Shown: one piece after another, positions 1-5,738 of the stretch
How positions within the stretch are numbered: the stretch's first letter is position 1
Layout of the letters: every line of letters begins with the position of its first letter
The notes under the pieces: generated by a model
Told to the model about the DNA's origin: nothing
Seen by the model: only the letters and a program-made list of their open reading frames with translations
The model's database searches: none
Source: Pseudomonadota bacterium
Lineage (GTDB): Bacteria; Pseudomonadota; Alphaproteobacteria; Rhizobiales; Rhizobiaceae
Length of the DNA stretch: 6,427 nucleotides
Assembly (NCBI GenBank): GCA_023433855.1
Contig: JAEYTV010000108.1
Coordinates: forward strand, 1 to 6,427
Reading direction: 5' to 3'
Position numbers and translations under genes: made by a program

Positions 1-85
1 CTGGCCCGGCACGCGATACGAAGCCAAGGCGCGCAGGGAAGGGCGCTCGTCAGCCTACCTGACGTTCCAAAAGAAAGATCGTTGA
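1..85 (+). CDS. trmB: tRNA (guanine-N7-)-methyltransferase, C-terminal end (partial)
   Basis: This is the last 27 codons of a plus-strand gene that enters from the left edge; the first complete codon is at 2 and TGA lies at 83-85. The peptide contains T-R-Y-E-A-K-A near its start, then G-R, then Y-L-T-F, and it ends Q-K-K-D-R. The T-x-Y-E-x-K signature followed by GR and an aromatic strand matches my knowledge of the C terminus of TrmB enzymes, which methylate N7 of G46 in the tRNA variable loop using S-adenosylmethionine. The third codon positions are mostly G or C, as expected for coding DNA here. The gene converges on the DUF1150 gene with 6 bases between stop codons. The catalytic core lies outside the window, so the call depends on this one motif; another methyltransferase or an unrelated protein remains possible. 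Confidence 0.65.
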   Translation, partial: WPGTRYEAKARREGRSSAYLTFQKKDR

Positions 86-91
86 GCAGAG

Positions 92-349
92 TTAGTGAAG
101 GCTGACGGTCTTCAGGTCGTCTTCAGCGGCCTTGAAGAAGGTGCTGGAGCGATTGTCGGTCAGAAGGATTGGAGTGCCATCCGCGCCGAAGAGGGCCCAT
201 AGATCAAGAGTGGGGTCGATATCCGGCGCTTCGGGGAAGCAGCGGGACACCTCGTCCGACCGCATCTTGCGAATATATCCGACCTCGCCAGTGCCCAGAT
301 GAGCAAGTTCGGACTCCGTCAAACGGGTATTCGCTTCTTTCAGGAGCAT
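92..349 (-). CDS. DUF1150 family protein
   Basis: This is an 85-residue soluble protein with no signal peptide or membrane segment. It has the character of the DUF1150 family of alphaproteobacteria: an N-terminal L-A-x-L-G-x-G-E-V-G-Y-I-R-K block (about residues 16-28), F-P-E-A-P-D-I-D (about 38-45), then L-W-A-L-F-G-A-D-G-T-P-I-L-L-T-D-N-R (about 50-67) and a terminal T-V-S-L-H. The length agrees with the family. The ATG at 349 is preceded by GGAGG (355-359 on the plus strand) at a 5-base spacing, and an in-frame stop lies just upstream, so the start is secure. It lies 44 bases downstream of the Hsp20 gene on the same strand and is probably its operon partner, so it is likely heat-inducible through the upstream promoter. 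The molecular function of DUF1150 is unknown to me; a role in proteostasis is inferred from position only. Confidence 0.88.
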   Translation of the reverse strand: MLLKEANTRLTESELAHLGTGEVGYIRKMRSDEVSRCFPEAPDIDPTLDLWALFGADGTPILLTDNRSSTFFKAAEDDLKTVSLH

Positions 350-354
350 TTCAG

Positions 355-359
355 CCTCC
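355..359 (-). promoter_or_regulatory. Ribosome binding site of the DUF1150 gene
   Basis: A perfect GGAGG lies 5 bases before the ATG at 349. It is much stronger than the AAGGA site of the upstream Hsp20 gene and appears unpaired. DUF1150 could therefore be translated from the shared transcript independently of the thermometer that guards the Hsp20 start. Confidence 0.75.
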
Positions 360-393
360 AGTATCAGGATGCAACGGCATTGGCGCCGTCGAT

Positions 394-822
394 CTACTCT
401 GAGACGGAAATGTTAATTTTTCGCACCATTCGCTCCGTCTGGGGACGGATGAGGTCGATGGAGAGCAGCCCGCTGCGGAGAGACGCGCCGGAAACATGCA
501 TCCCGTCCGCAAGCACAAAAATGCGCTGGAACTGACGGGCCGCTATGCCGCGGTAGAGATAATCCCTTTCGCGCTGCTCGACCTGCCGGCCGCGGATGAC
601 GAGTTGATTTTCCTCCGTCACCACATCGAGCTCCTCTTCCGAAAAGCCGGCCACCGCAAGGGTGATCCGAAGCCGCTCAGGGTTCCCCGCGTCGGCGCGT
701 ATTCGTTCGATATTATAGGGAGGGTACCCGTCATTTGCCTTGGCGATGCGCTCCAGGGTTTTTTCCATGGCGTCGAAGCCCAGAAGTAGCGGGCTTGCGA
801 ATGGCGTGATCCGGTTCATCAT
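394..822 (-). CDS. Hsp20 family small heat-shock chaperone (IbpA-like)
   Basis: This 142-residue protein is a cytoplasmic ATP-independent holdase of the alpha-crystallin superfamily; such proteins assemble into large oligomers and hold unfolding proteins for later refolding by DnaK and ClpB. The N-terminal arm (about 1-35) carries F-x-x-x-E-K-T-L-E-R. The alpha-crystallin domain spans about 36-132: Y-P-P-Y-N-I-E-R opens it, then A-V-A-G-F-S-E-E-E-L, then the IbpA-type block R-G-I-A-A-R-Q-F-Q-R-I-F-x-L-A-D (91-106) and A-x-x-x-x-G-L-L-S-I-D-L (113-123). The C-terminal tail has an I-x-I motif (I-N-I, 136-138), used for oligomer assembly. The length is normal for bacterial class A proteins. Two ATG codons are adjacent (822 and 819); AAGGA at 827-831 is 4 bases from the first and 7 from the second, so translation may begin at either. 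A RpoH-like promoter and ROSE-like leader precede it, and a DUF1150 gene follows. Confidence 0.95.
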   Translation of the reverse strand: MMNRITPFASPLLLGFDAMEKTLERIAKANDGYPPYNIERIRADAGNPERLRITLAVAGFSEEELDVVTEENQLVIRGRQVEQRERDYLYRGIAARQFQRIFVLADGMHVSGASLRSGLLSIDLIRPQTERMVRKINISVSE

Positions 823-874
823 TCAGTCCTTGCAACAAGCGACCTTGCTGACACCCGCAGATGCGGCGCGCCGT
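823..874 (-). promoter_or_regulatory. ROSE-like RNA thermometer in the Hsp20 leader
   Basis: The leader RNA ends in a hairpin at 826-843 that pairs the Shine-Dalgarno site. Reading on the minus strand, GTC (843-841) pairs with GAC (828-826) and CTTG (839-836) pairs with CAAG (832-829) around a TTG loop. A single G at 840 is left unpaired opposite the AAGGA site (831-827). The 5' arm contains TCGCT (842-838), which fits the U(U/C)GCU motif of ROSE elements. In known ROSE thermometers a G facing the Shine-Dalgarno site weakens the stem so that it melts on heat shock. A second small hairpin, CCGC-ATCT-GCGG (866-855), lies upstream. ROSE elements are established leaders of rhizobial small heat-shock genes. 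The transcript start near 874 is inferred from the promoter. With two hairpins it is shorter than classic ROSE leaders. Confidence 0.72.
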
Positions 875-880
875 ATCTTC

Positions 881-909
881 ATATGGTGAGGAGCAGCCAT
901 GCCTGCAAG
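881..909 (-). promoter_or_regulatory. Candidate heat-shock (RpoH-type) promoter for the Hsp20-DUF1150 operon
   Basis: On the minus strand, CTTGCA (909-904) and CCATAT (886-881) are separated by exactly 17 bases. A CTTG -35 core with a CC-rich, AT-ending -10 resembles alphaproteobacterial RpoH (sigma-32) promoters. The predicted start near 874 gives a leader of about 52 bases that begins just before the ROSE-like structure. The match is by eye; a housekeeping promoter with the same -35 core cannot be excluded. Confidence 0.55.
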
Positions 910-949
910 ACGGCCGATAGGTGAGCGAGTGGCAACTCGCAACGAAGCT

Positions 950-960
950 CCTTGACAAGG
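950..960 (+). promoter_or_regulatory. Palindrome containing a CTTGAC -35-like box upstream of the nucleoside hydrolase
   Basis: CCTTG-A-CAAGG is a perfect odd palindrome and includes CTTGAC (951-956), the -35 hexamer favoured by housekeeping promoters of rhizobia. No good -10 follows at 16-18 bases (around 973-979 the sequence is GTCGACA). It may be a promoter with a weak -10 that needs an activator, an operator half of a repressor site, or chance. It lies 47 bases before the chosen start codon. Confidence 0.25.
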
Positions 961-994
961 TCGTATCGCCAAGTCGACAAGCGGGAGAAATGCT

Positions 995-999
995 GGAGG
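995..999 (+). promoter_or_regulatory. Ribosome binding site deciding the nucleoside hydrolase start
   Basis: GGAGG lies 8 bases before the ATG at 1008. It selects this start over the in-frame GTG at 921, which would add 29 residues with no family counterpart and has no comparable site. Confidence 0.8.
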
Positions 1000-1007
1000 C
1001 GTACACC

Positions 1008-1967
1008 ATGGAACGCAAGAAAATCATCATCGATACGGACCCGGGACAGGATGACGCTGCCGCGATCATGATGGCCTTTGCGAGCTCTGCCGAGCTGGAG
1101 GTGCTTGGTCTGTGCGCGGTCGCCGGCAACGTTCCTCTCTCCCTTACGAGCCGAAACGTGGGGATCGTCTGCGAACTCTGCGACAGGCGCGATGCAGCTG
1201 TCTACGAGGGCGCCGAGAAGCCCATGGTGCGCCAGCAGGTCACTGCGGAACATGTTCACGGCCGGACGGGCCTCGACGGCGTGGTCTTGCCCGAACCGAC
1301 CATGCCGGTGCGTCCGATGCACGCCGTGGATTTCATTATCGAGACGCTTCGCTCCGAGCCGGAGGGCACGGTCACGCTTTGCACACTGGGACCCCTCACC
1401 AATATTGCGCTGGCGTTGGAACGAGCGCCGGATATAGCGTCGCGGGTGAAGGAACTGGTGATGATGGGTGGCGGCTTCTTCGAGGGAGGTAACATCACGC
1501 CGGCTGCCGAGTTCAACATCTTCGTAGATCCCGAAGCCGCCAGGAACGTTTTCGCCTCAGGTATGCCGATCGTGATGATGCCACTCGACGTCACTCATCA
1601 GCTCCTCACGACGAAGGCACGTGTCGCGAGAATCGCCGAACTGGGAACTCGACCTGCGCAGGTCCTCGTGGACTGGCTTGCATTCTTCGAGCGGTTTGAC
1701 GTCGAAAAATATGGCTCGGATGGCGGACCATTGCATGACCCTGCGGTGATAGCCTATCTCCTGAAGCCGGAGCTCTTTTCCGGCCGGACATGCAACGTCG
1801 AAATCGAGACGCAGTCACCTTTGACGGTCGGGATGACCGTGGTTGACTGGTGGCATGTCTCCGGTCGGAAACCGAACGCCAAAGTCATGCGCCACGTCGA
1901 CGCCGATGGCTTTTTCGACCTTTTGACAGAAAGGGTCGGAAGGCTTGGGCAAGCGGCCCGGCTTTGA
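1008..1967 (+). CDS. Inosine-uridine preferring nucleoside hydrolase family protein
   Basis: This 319-residue cytoplasmic enzyme splits the N-glycosidic bond of ribonucleosides to give free base and ribose. The N terminus carries the family signature D-T-D-P-G-Q-D-D-A (residues 9-17), whose aspartates bind the catalytic calcium and ribose. Further family blocks are A-V-A-G-N (37-41), L-G-P-L-T-N-I-A-L-A-L (127-137), M-G-G-G (153-156), A-E-F-N-I-F-x-D-P-E-A-A (167-178) with E168 and N170 as ribose contacts, and L-H-D-P (242-245), where H243 and D244 match the conserved acid and metal ligand pair. The length is normal, and a GGAGG site supports the ATG at 1008. The base preference (purine, pyrimidine or a modified nucleoside) cannot be read from sequence. 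The gene is divergent from the Hsp20 gene and converges on a ribokinase, which could use its ribose product. Confidence 0.93.
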   Translation: MERKKIIIDTDPGQDDAAAIMMAFASSAELEVLGLCAVAGNVPLSLTSRNVGIVCELCDRRDAAVYEGAEKPMVRQQVTAEHVHGRTGLDGVVLPEPTMPVRPMHAVDFIIETLRSEPEGTVTLCTLGPLTNIALALERAPDIASRVKELVMMGGGFFEGGNITPAAEFNIFVDPEAARNVFASGMPIVMMPLDVTHQLLTTKARVARIAELGTRPAQVLVDWLAFFERFDVEKYGSDGGPLHDPAVIAYLLKPELFSGRTCNVEIETQSPLTVGMTVVDWWHVSGRKPNAKVMRHVDADGFFDLLTERVGRLGQAARL

Positions 1968-1980
1968 ACCGGAACGCGAG

Positions 1981-2880
1981 CTAGATCTTTTCATCGACGG
2001 CTTGCGCATCGGGTATCGATGGCTGCGCGCCGCGGACAAGGCAGGCGAGCGAGCCAGCGACAGCTGCTCGCCGGAGGGCCGTCTTAAGGTCGAGCCCCTG
2101 GTCGAGACTGGCAGCCAAGTATCCGCAGAAGGTGTCGCCCGCCCCGACGGTGTCGATCGGCGCGATCGCGAGGCCTTGCGTCGAATGGAAGTCACCGTCG
2201 CAGATCGCGACCGCACCATCCCGGCCGAGCGTCACCACGAGGGTCTGTCCTGTCCGCGAATAAAGTTTCGCCAGCGCCTCGCTACGCTCAGCAGCGTTCG
2301 AGATCGGCTGGTCGATGAGCAGTTCAAATTCGGTCTCGTTCGCGACGACGATATCCGCCATCTCCGCGAGCCGGACCGCATCCGCCGTAAGGGGAGCTGT
2401 GTTGACTATCGTTTTGATTCCCCGTGCGCGTGCGGCCCGCAGGGCCGTCTCGACCGCAGCTGCAGGGATCTCGAGCTGCATCATCAGGATATCCCCGATA
2501 CCCATGGACGCGATGGCTTCTTCTGCCTGTACCGAGCTGACTGTCCCGTTCGCACCCGGTACGACGGCAATCATGTTCTCCCCTGTGGCGCCCACCAGGA
2601 TCAAGGCTGTTCCCGTTGGCTCATCGACACGGGCAACGGCTGAGAGATCCACCCCAGCCTGATCGAGCAGTGAAAGCGCCGGGGTCGCGAAGCCATCCTG
2701 TCCGACGGCCCCGACCATCCGCACGGCACTGCCTGCCCGCGCCGCCGCAAGCGCCTGATTGGCTCCCTTGCCGCCTGCCGCCGTTGAGAAGCCTGATCCC
2801 GCGACGGTTTCTCCGGGCCCCGGAAGACGGTGGGTGGTTGCAATGAGATCCATGTTGATGGAGCCGAGGACAGTAATCAT
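1981..2880 (-). CDS. rbsK: Ribokinase (PfkB family)
   Basis: This 299-residue cytoplasmic kinase phosphorylates D-ribose to ribose 5-phosphate with ATP, feeding the pentose phosphate pathway and nucleotide synthesis. It opens with G-S-I-N-M-D-L (6-12), where D11 is a sugar contact. PfkB signature 1 is seen as G-G-K-G-A-N-Q-A (36-43), followed by N-T-A-P-L (160-164), N-E-T-E (181-184) and T-L-G-R-D-G (217-222). Signature 2 is D-T-V-G-A-G-D-T-F (243-251), with D249 the catalytic base. The terminal R-G-A-Q-P-S-I-P (283-290) fits the ribokinase subgroup. I start at the ATG at 2880, which has AAGG (2888-2891) 7 bases upstream and begins directly with the first beta strand; an in-frame GTG at 2916 would add 12 residues. 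It lies 48 bases after rmuC on the same strand, with a hairpin between. It could instead act on another pentose or on nucleoside sugars, but the motifs favour ribose. Confidence 0.92.
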   Translation of the reverse strand: MITVLGSINMDLIATTHRLPGPGETVAGSGFSTAAGGKGANQALAAARAGSAVRMVGAVGQDGFATPALSLLDQAGVDLSAVARVDEPTGTALILVGATGENMIAVVPGANGTVSSVQAEEAIASMGIGDILMMQLEIPAAAVETALRAARARGIKTIVNTAPLTADAVRLAEMADIVVANETEFELLIDQPISNAAERSEALAKLYSRTGQTLVVTLGRDGAVAICDGDFHSTQGLAIAPIDTVGAGDTFCGYLAASLDQGLDLKTALRRAAVAGSLACLVRGAQPSIPDAQAVDEKI

Positions 2881-2903
2881 GGGAGCGCCTTGAACGGGAA
2901 AGA

Positions 2904-2923
2904 TCGGGCCGGACACTGCCCGA
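2904..2923 (-). terminator. Weak hairpin between rmuC and rbsK, possible terminator or attenuator
   Basis: On the minus strand TCGGGC (2923-2918) pairs perfectly with GCCCGA (2909-2904) around an 8-base loop, extendable by one G-U pair. It is followed by TCTTT, which is too short for a strong intrinsic terminator. It begins 5 bases after the rmuC stop codon and may reduce read-through into rbsK or mark the 3' end of the rmuC message. Inferred from pairing only. Confidence 0.35.
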
Positions 2924-2928
2924 CACTG
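2909..2928. repeat. Tandem 10-base direct repeat after rmuC
   Basis: Two adjacent 10-base copies, CCGGACACTG (2909-2918) and CCCGACACTG (2919-2928), differ at one position and end exactly at the rmuC stop codon. The repeat overlaps the hairpin at 2904-2923. It most likely arose by a small local duplication. Confidence 0.6.
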
Positions 2929-4128
2929 TTACTCCTCGTCAACCACCCTGAGTTTCAGGTGGCCGGTGCGGCTTTCTCCGATGTTTGTTGCAGCCGGATC
3001 AGCCTGGTTCCCATTTTCGGCGGAGACCTCCAGTTCGAGTGAACCGATTTTCGCGCCGCGCCGGTTGAGCTTCTCGCTCGAGACGAGGATCTGCTCGACA
3101 TCCTTCTGAGCTGCAAGGAAATGGCCTTGGAGCTTGCGGGTGCGATCGTCGAGGCGCACCAGATCCTCCATCAGCAGCGCCACCTCGCCTTGGATGAGAT
3201 GCGCCTGCTCGCGCATTCGCTGGTCTTTGAGGACAGCCTGTATGACCTGGATCGAGAGCATCAGCAGGGATGGGGACACGATGACCACACGGGCGCGCTG
3301 TGCCTTCTGCACCACGCCTTCGAAATGCTCGTGGATTTCGGCGAAGATGGACTCCGACGGAACGAACAGGAAGGCCATTTCCTGTGTTTCTCCGACCAGC
3401 AGGTATTTTTCGGCGATATCCTTGACGTGCACTTCCAGGTCCCGGCGGAATTGCTGTCCGGCGGCCCGCTTCGCTTCGGGGGCCGCAGCCTCGCGGAACG
3501 CGTTCCATGCCTCCAGGGGGAACTTCGCATCCACGACGAGGGGAGGAGCGCCGTTGGGCATCTTGATCATGCAGTCTGGACGGGTCCCATTGGAGAGCGG
3601 CGTCTGAAAGGAGTAGGCGCCCCGCGGCAGGCCATCTGTGATGATTGCCTCCATGCGCCCCTGGCCGAAGGCACCCCTCGTCTGTTTGTTGGAAAGAATG
3701 GCCTGCAGCCCCACGACGTCTTTTGCAAGTGTCTGGATATTGTTCTGGGCAGCATCGATGACCGCCAGTCGTTCCTGCAGCCTTCGGAGATTTTCGTGCG
3801 TTGAGCGGGTCTGCTCGGTGATGCTGGCTCCAATCCGGTGAGTCATGCCGTCGAGGCGCTGGCTTACCGCTTGGTTAAGCTCGGATTGCCTCGCGGAAAG
3901 GGTTTCGGCCATCACCGACAATCGGCCCTGCATCTCGTTTTGTGCGCGCAGGAGTTCTGCCAGCCGGGCTTCTGCTTCGCCCGCCTGAAGAATGGTGTCG
4001 TGCCTGCGTCGGGCATTTGCAAGGAGAAGAATGGCGGTGGCCAGCAGCAAGGCTGCTGCGACGGCGCCAAGGACGAATCCCTGTTGATTGGCCAGGAGGG
4101 CGACAATATACGCGGAAAGATCGTTCAT
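2929..4128 (-). CDS. rmuC: DNA recombination protein RmuC homologue
   Basis: This 399-residue protein has an N-terminal membrane anchor (about 17-37, rich in A and L, followed by R-R-R). A long helical, probably coiled-coil, section (about 45-145) precedes the RmuC domain (about 150-350). The domain contains G-A-F-G-Q-G-R-M-E (152-160), R-P-D-C (183-186) and V-V-D-A-K-F-P-L-E (198-206). D185 with D200-x-K202 forms a PD-(D/E)xK-like nuclease motif. RmuC family proteins limit inversions at short inverted repeats in E. coli and occur widely as membrane-tethered putative nucleases; the substrate is not settled. It is somewhat shorter than E. coli RmuC (about 475 residues), mainly through a shorter coiled coil or tail. 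There is no clear Shine-Dalgarno site before the ATG at 4128, and no nearby alternative ATG. It is divergent from def and precedes rbsK. Confidence 0.93.
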   Translation of the reverse strand: MNDLSAYIVALLANQQGFVLGAVAAALLLATAILLLANARRRHDTILQAGEAEARLAELLRAQNEMQGRLSVMAETLSARQSELNQAVSQRLDGMTHRIGASITEQTRSTHENLRRLQERLAVIDAAQNNIQTLAKDVVGLQAILSNKQTRGAFGQGRMEAIITDGLPRGAYSFQTPLSNGTRPDCMIKMPNGAPPLVVDAKFPLEAWNAFREAAAPEAKRAAGQQFRRDLEVHVKDIAEKYLLVGETQEMAFLFVPSESIFAEIHEHFEGVVQKAQRARVVIVSPSLLMLSIQVIQAVLKDQRMREQAHLIQGEVALLMEDLVRLDDRTRKLQGHFLAAQKDVEQILVSSEKLNRRGAKIGSLELEVSAENGNQADPAATNIGESRTGHLKLRVVDEE

Positions 4129-4139
4129 CGCGGCAAACT

Positions 4140-4168
4140 ATCAGAAATCCCTCACAAGGAAAGATCAA
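4140..4168 (-). promoter_or_regulatory. Tentative rmuC promoter
   Basis: On the minus strand TTGATC (4168-4163) and TCTGAT (4145-4140) are 17 bases apart. A start about 7 bases beyond the -10 would leave a leader of only a few bases before the ATG at 4128, which would fit the missing ribosome binding site. Both hexamers are imperfect, so this is a suggestion. In the same divergent region I found no convincing plus-strand promoter for def. Confidence 0.22.
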
Positions 4169-4240
4169 AACGTGAACATACGAGAGCTTGGTTCTGCGAT
4201 TCCTGTTTCTTCTGAAAAAAACTTGGGTTAAGGGGAAACC

Positions 4241-4756
4241 ATGACGATCAAGCCGCTTATCATTTTGCCCGACCCCGTCCTGCGCCAGGTTTCGAAGCCG
4301 ATCGAGCAGGTTGACGCCGACATTCTGAAGCTCGCCGACGACATGCTCGAAACCATGTATGATGCGCCGGGAATAGGGCTCGCGGCGATCCAGATCGGGG
4401 TTCCTCGCCGCGTCCTGGTGGTGGATGTCTCCAAGGAGGGCGAAGACAAGAACCCGCAGGTGTTCATCAACCCCGAGATCGTCCGGTCGTCCGACGAACG
4501 CTCCGTCTACGAGGAAGGCTGCCTGTCCATCCCGGAATACTATGCCGAGGTGGAACGTCCGGCTGCTGTGACCGTGCGCCATATCGGGCGGGATGGTCAG
4601 GAACATGTGATCGAGGCTGATGGCCTGCTCGCGACCTGCCTGCAGCACGAGATCGACCACCTGAACGGTGTCCTGTTCATCGACCACATCTCCCGCCTCA
4701 AACGAGAGATGGTCATCAAGAAATTCACCAAGGCTGCCAGGGGCAAGGCCGTCTGA
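4241..4756 (+). CDS. def: Peptide deformylase
   Basis: This 171-residue cytoplasmic metalloenzyme removes the formyl group from the N-terminal methionine of new proteins at the ribosome exit. All three defining motifs are intact: G-I-G-L-A-A-I-Q (44-51), E-G-C-L-S (92-96) and Q-H-E-I-D-H (135-140). C94, H136 and H140 are the metal ligands (iron in most bacteria) and E137 is the catalytic residue. The length and the E-G-C-L-S form indicate a type 1 bacterial deformylase. The ATG at 4241 follows AGGGGA (4231-4236) at a short spacing. It is the first gene of the def-fmt-truA block, 46 bases upstream of fmt, and is divergent from rmuC. The def-fmt pairing is a widely conserved arrangement linking both halves of the formyl-methionine cycle. 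A stray second deformylase paralogue is unlikely given this context. Confidence 0.97.
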   Translation: MTIKPLIILPDPVLRQVSKPIEQVDADILKLADDMLETMYDAPGIGLAAIQIGVPRRVLVVDVSKEGEDKNPQVFINPEIVRSSDERSVYEEGCLSIPEYYAEVERPAAVTVRHIGRDGQEHVIEADGLLATCLQHEIDHLNGVLFIDHISRLKREMVIKKFTKAARGKAV

Positions 4757-4802
4757 TCTGCTCCGGGCCTGCATGTGAGGCACGTGAAAGGGCGAGATAG
4801 GG

Positions 4803-5738
4803 ATGTCTCTTCGCATCATCTTCATGGGCACGCCGGAGTTCTCGGTGCCGACGCTGCGGGCGTTGAAGGACGCCGGGCATGAGATCGTCTGCGTCTATAC
4901 CCAGCCGCCGCGGCCGGCCGGCCGCCGGGGCCTGGAGCTTGTCAAGTCCCCGGTTCATCAGGCTGCGGAGATCCTCGGTATTCCGGTACTGACGCCGCAG
5001 AGCCTCAAGGATCGCGAGGCCCAGGAAGCGTTTCGTGCTTGGAGGGCCGATGTGGCAGTGGTCGTTGCCTACGGTCTGTTGCTACCCGGGGCAATCCTGA
5101 CGGGTACGCGGCTCGGCTGCTACAATGGTCATGCCTCCCTTCTGCCGCGCTGGCGCGGTGCCGCTCCGATCCAGCGGGCGATCATGGCGGGTGACAGGAA
5201 AACCGGCATGATGGTGATGAAGATGGAGGCAGGGCTGGATACAGGGCCGGTTGCTCTTACGCGGGAGGTTGATATTGGCGACAACTCCACGGCAGGCGAA
5301 CTGCACGACACGCTGATGCTGACGGGGGCCCGGGCGATGGTCGATGCGATGGCGAAGCTGGAGGCAGACGACCTGCCGCTTACGCCGCAGCCAGCAGATG
5401 GGGTCCTCTATGCGGCCAAGATCGACAAGGCCGAAACTCGCATCGATTTTTCCAGACCTGCGCATGACGTTCACAACCACATTCGCGGCCTCTCCCCTTT
5501 CCCGGGCGCATGGTTCGAGATGAAGATCAATGGCAAGGCGGAACGGGTGAAGGTTCTGGCCTCGGAGTTGGCGCAGGCGAGCGGAGATCCGGGCGTTGTC
5601 ATCGACGCCGCGCTGACTGTCGCCTGCGCAGATGGTGCCGTGAGGCTGCTCAAGCTGCAGAAGGCGGGCGGGAAACCGCTCCCGGCAGTCGAATTCCTGA
5701 GGGGAAACCCGGTGCCGCCCGCTACGAGGCTGGCCTGA
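4803..5738 (+). CDS. fmt: Methionyl-tRNA formyltransferase
   Basis: This 311-residue cytoplasmic enzyme transfers a formyl group from 10-formyltetrahydrofolate to the methionine of initiator tRNA, enabling bacterial translation initiation. The N-terminal Rossmann domain (about 1-190) begins with [10 protein letters not shown] and contains the P-P-R-P-A-G-R-R-G loop (35-43) that contacts tRNA. The catalytic signature [17 protein letters not shown] (108-124) supplies N108 and H110, and D146 lies in G-L-D-T-G-P, the same numbering as in the E. coli enzyme. The C-terminal tRNA-binding domain (about 205-311) includes [14 protein letters not shown]. The ATG at 4803 has AAAGGG (4787-4792) 10 bases upstream. 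The stop codon overlaps the truA start by one base, indicating translational coupling. The length is normal and no residue expected for activity is missing. Confidence 0.97.
   Translation: MSLRIIFMGTPEFSVPTLRALKDAGHEIVCVYTQPPRPAGRRGLELVKSPVHQAAEILGIPVLTPQSLKDREAQEAFRAWRADVAVVVAYGLLLPGAILTGTRLGCYNGHASLLPRWRGAAPIQRAIMAGDRKTGMMVMKMEAGLDTGPVALTREVDIGDNSTAGELHDTLMLTGARAMVDAMAKLEADDLPLTPQPADGVLYAAKIDKAETRIDFSRPAHDVHNHIRGLSPFPGAWFEMKINGKAERVKVLASELAQASGDPGVVIDAALTVACADGAVRLLKLQKAGGKPLPAVEFLRGNPVPPATRLA

Noticed and set aside
860..877. 18-base palindrome around GGCGCGCC in the Hsp20 leader region, as a terminator
   Set aside because: No T tract follows on either strand, and it spans the predicted transcript start, so the whole stem would not be in the message. 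The neighbouring CCGC/GCGG pairing is the more likely leader structure.
921..1007. Longer nucleoside hydrolase from a GTG at 921
   Set aside because: The added 29 residues do not resemble the family, which begins just before the D-T-D-P-G motif, and the ATG at 1008 has a well-placed GGAGG while 921 does not.
1945..2643. 232-codon plus-strand open frame opposite rbsK
   Set aside because: It lies antisense to a clear ribokinase with intact motifs, its translation has no recognisable domain, and it is rich in R, D and C as expected from a reverse-strand shadow of GC-rich coding DNA.
2881..2916. Longer ribokinase from a GTG at 2916
   Set aside because: The ATG at 2880 has AAGG at a 7-base spacing and starts directly at the first strand; the extension would also run through the repeat and hairpin after rmuC.
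3121..3804. 227-codon plus-strand open frame opposite rmuC
   Set aside because: It is fully antisense to the conserved RmuC domain and shows no family resemblance or ribosome binding site of note.
4187..4215. CTTGGT plus TTCTGA as a def promoter
   Set aside because: The spacing is 17 bases but the -10 is poor, so I could not support a promoter here.
3875..4831. 318-codon minus-strand open frame spanning the rmuC start, the intergenic region and all of def
   Set aside because: It is long, but it overlaps def in antisense and rmuC in another frame, and its sequence has no recognisable domain. High GC makes such stop-free stretches common.
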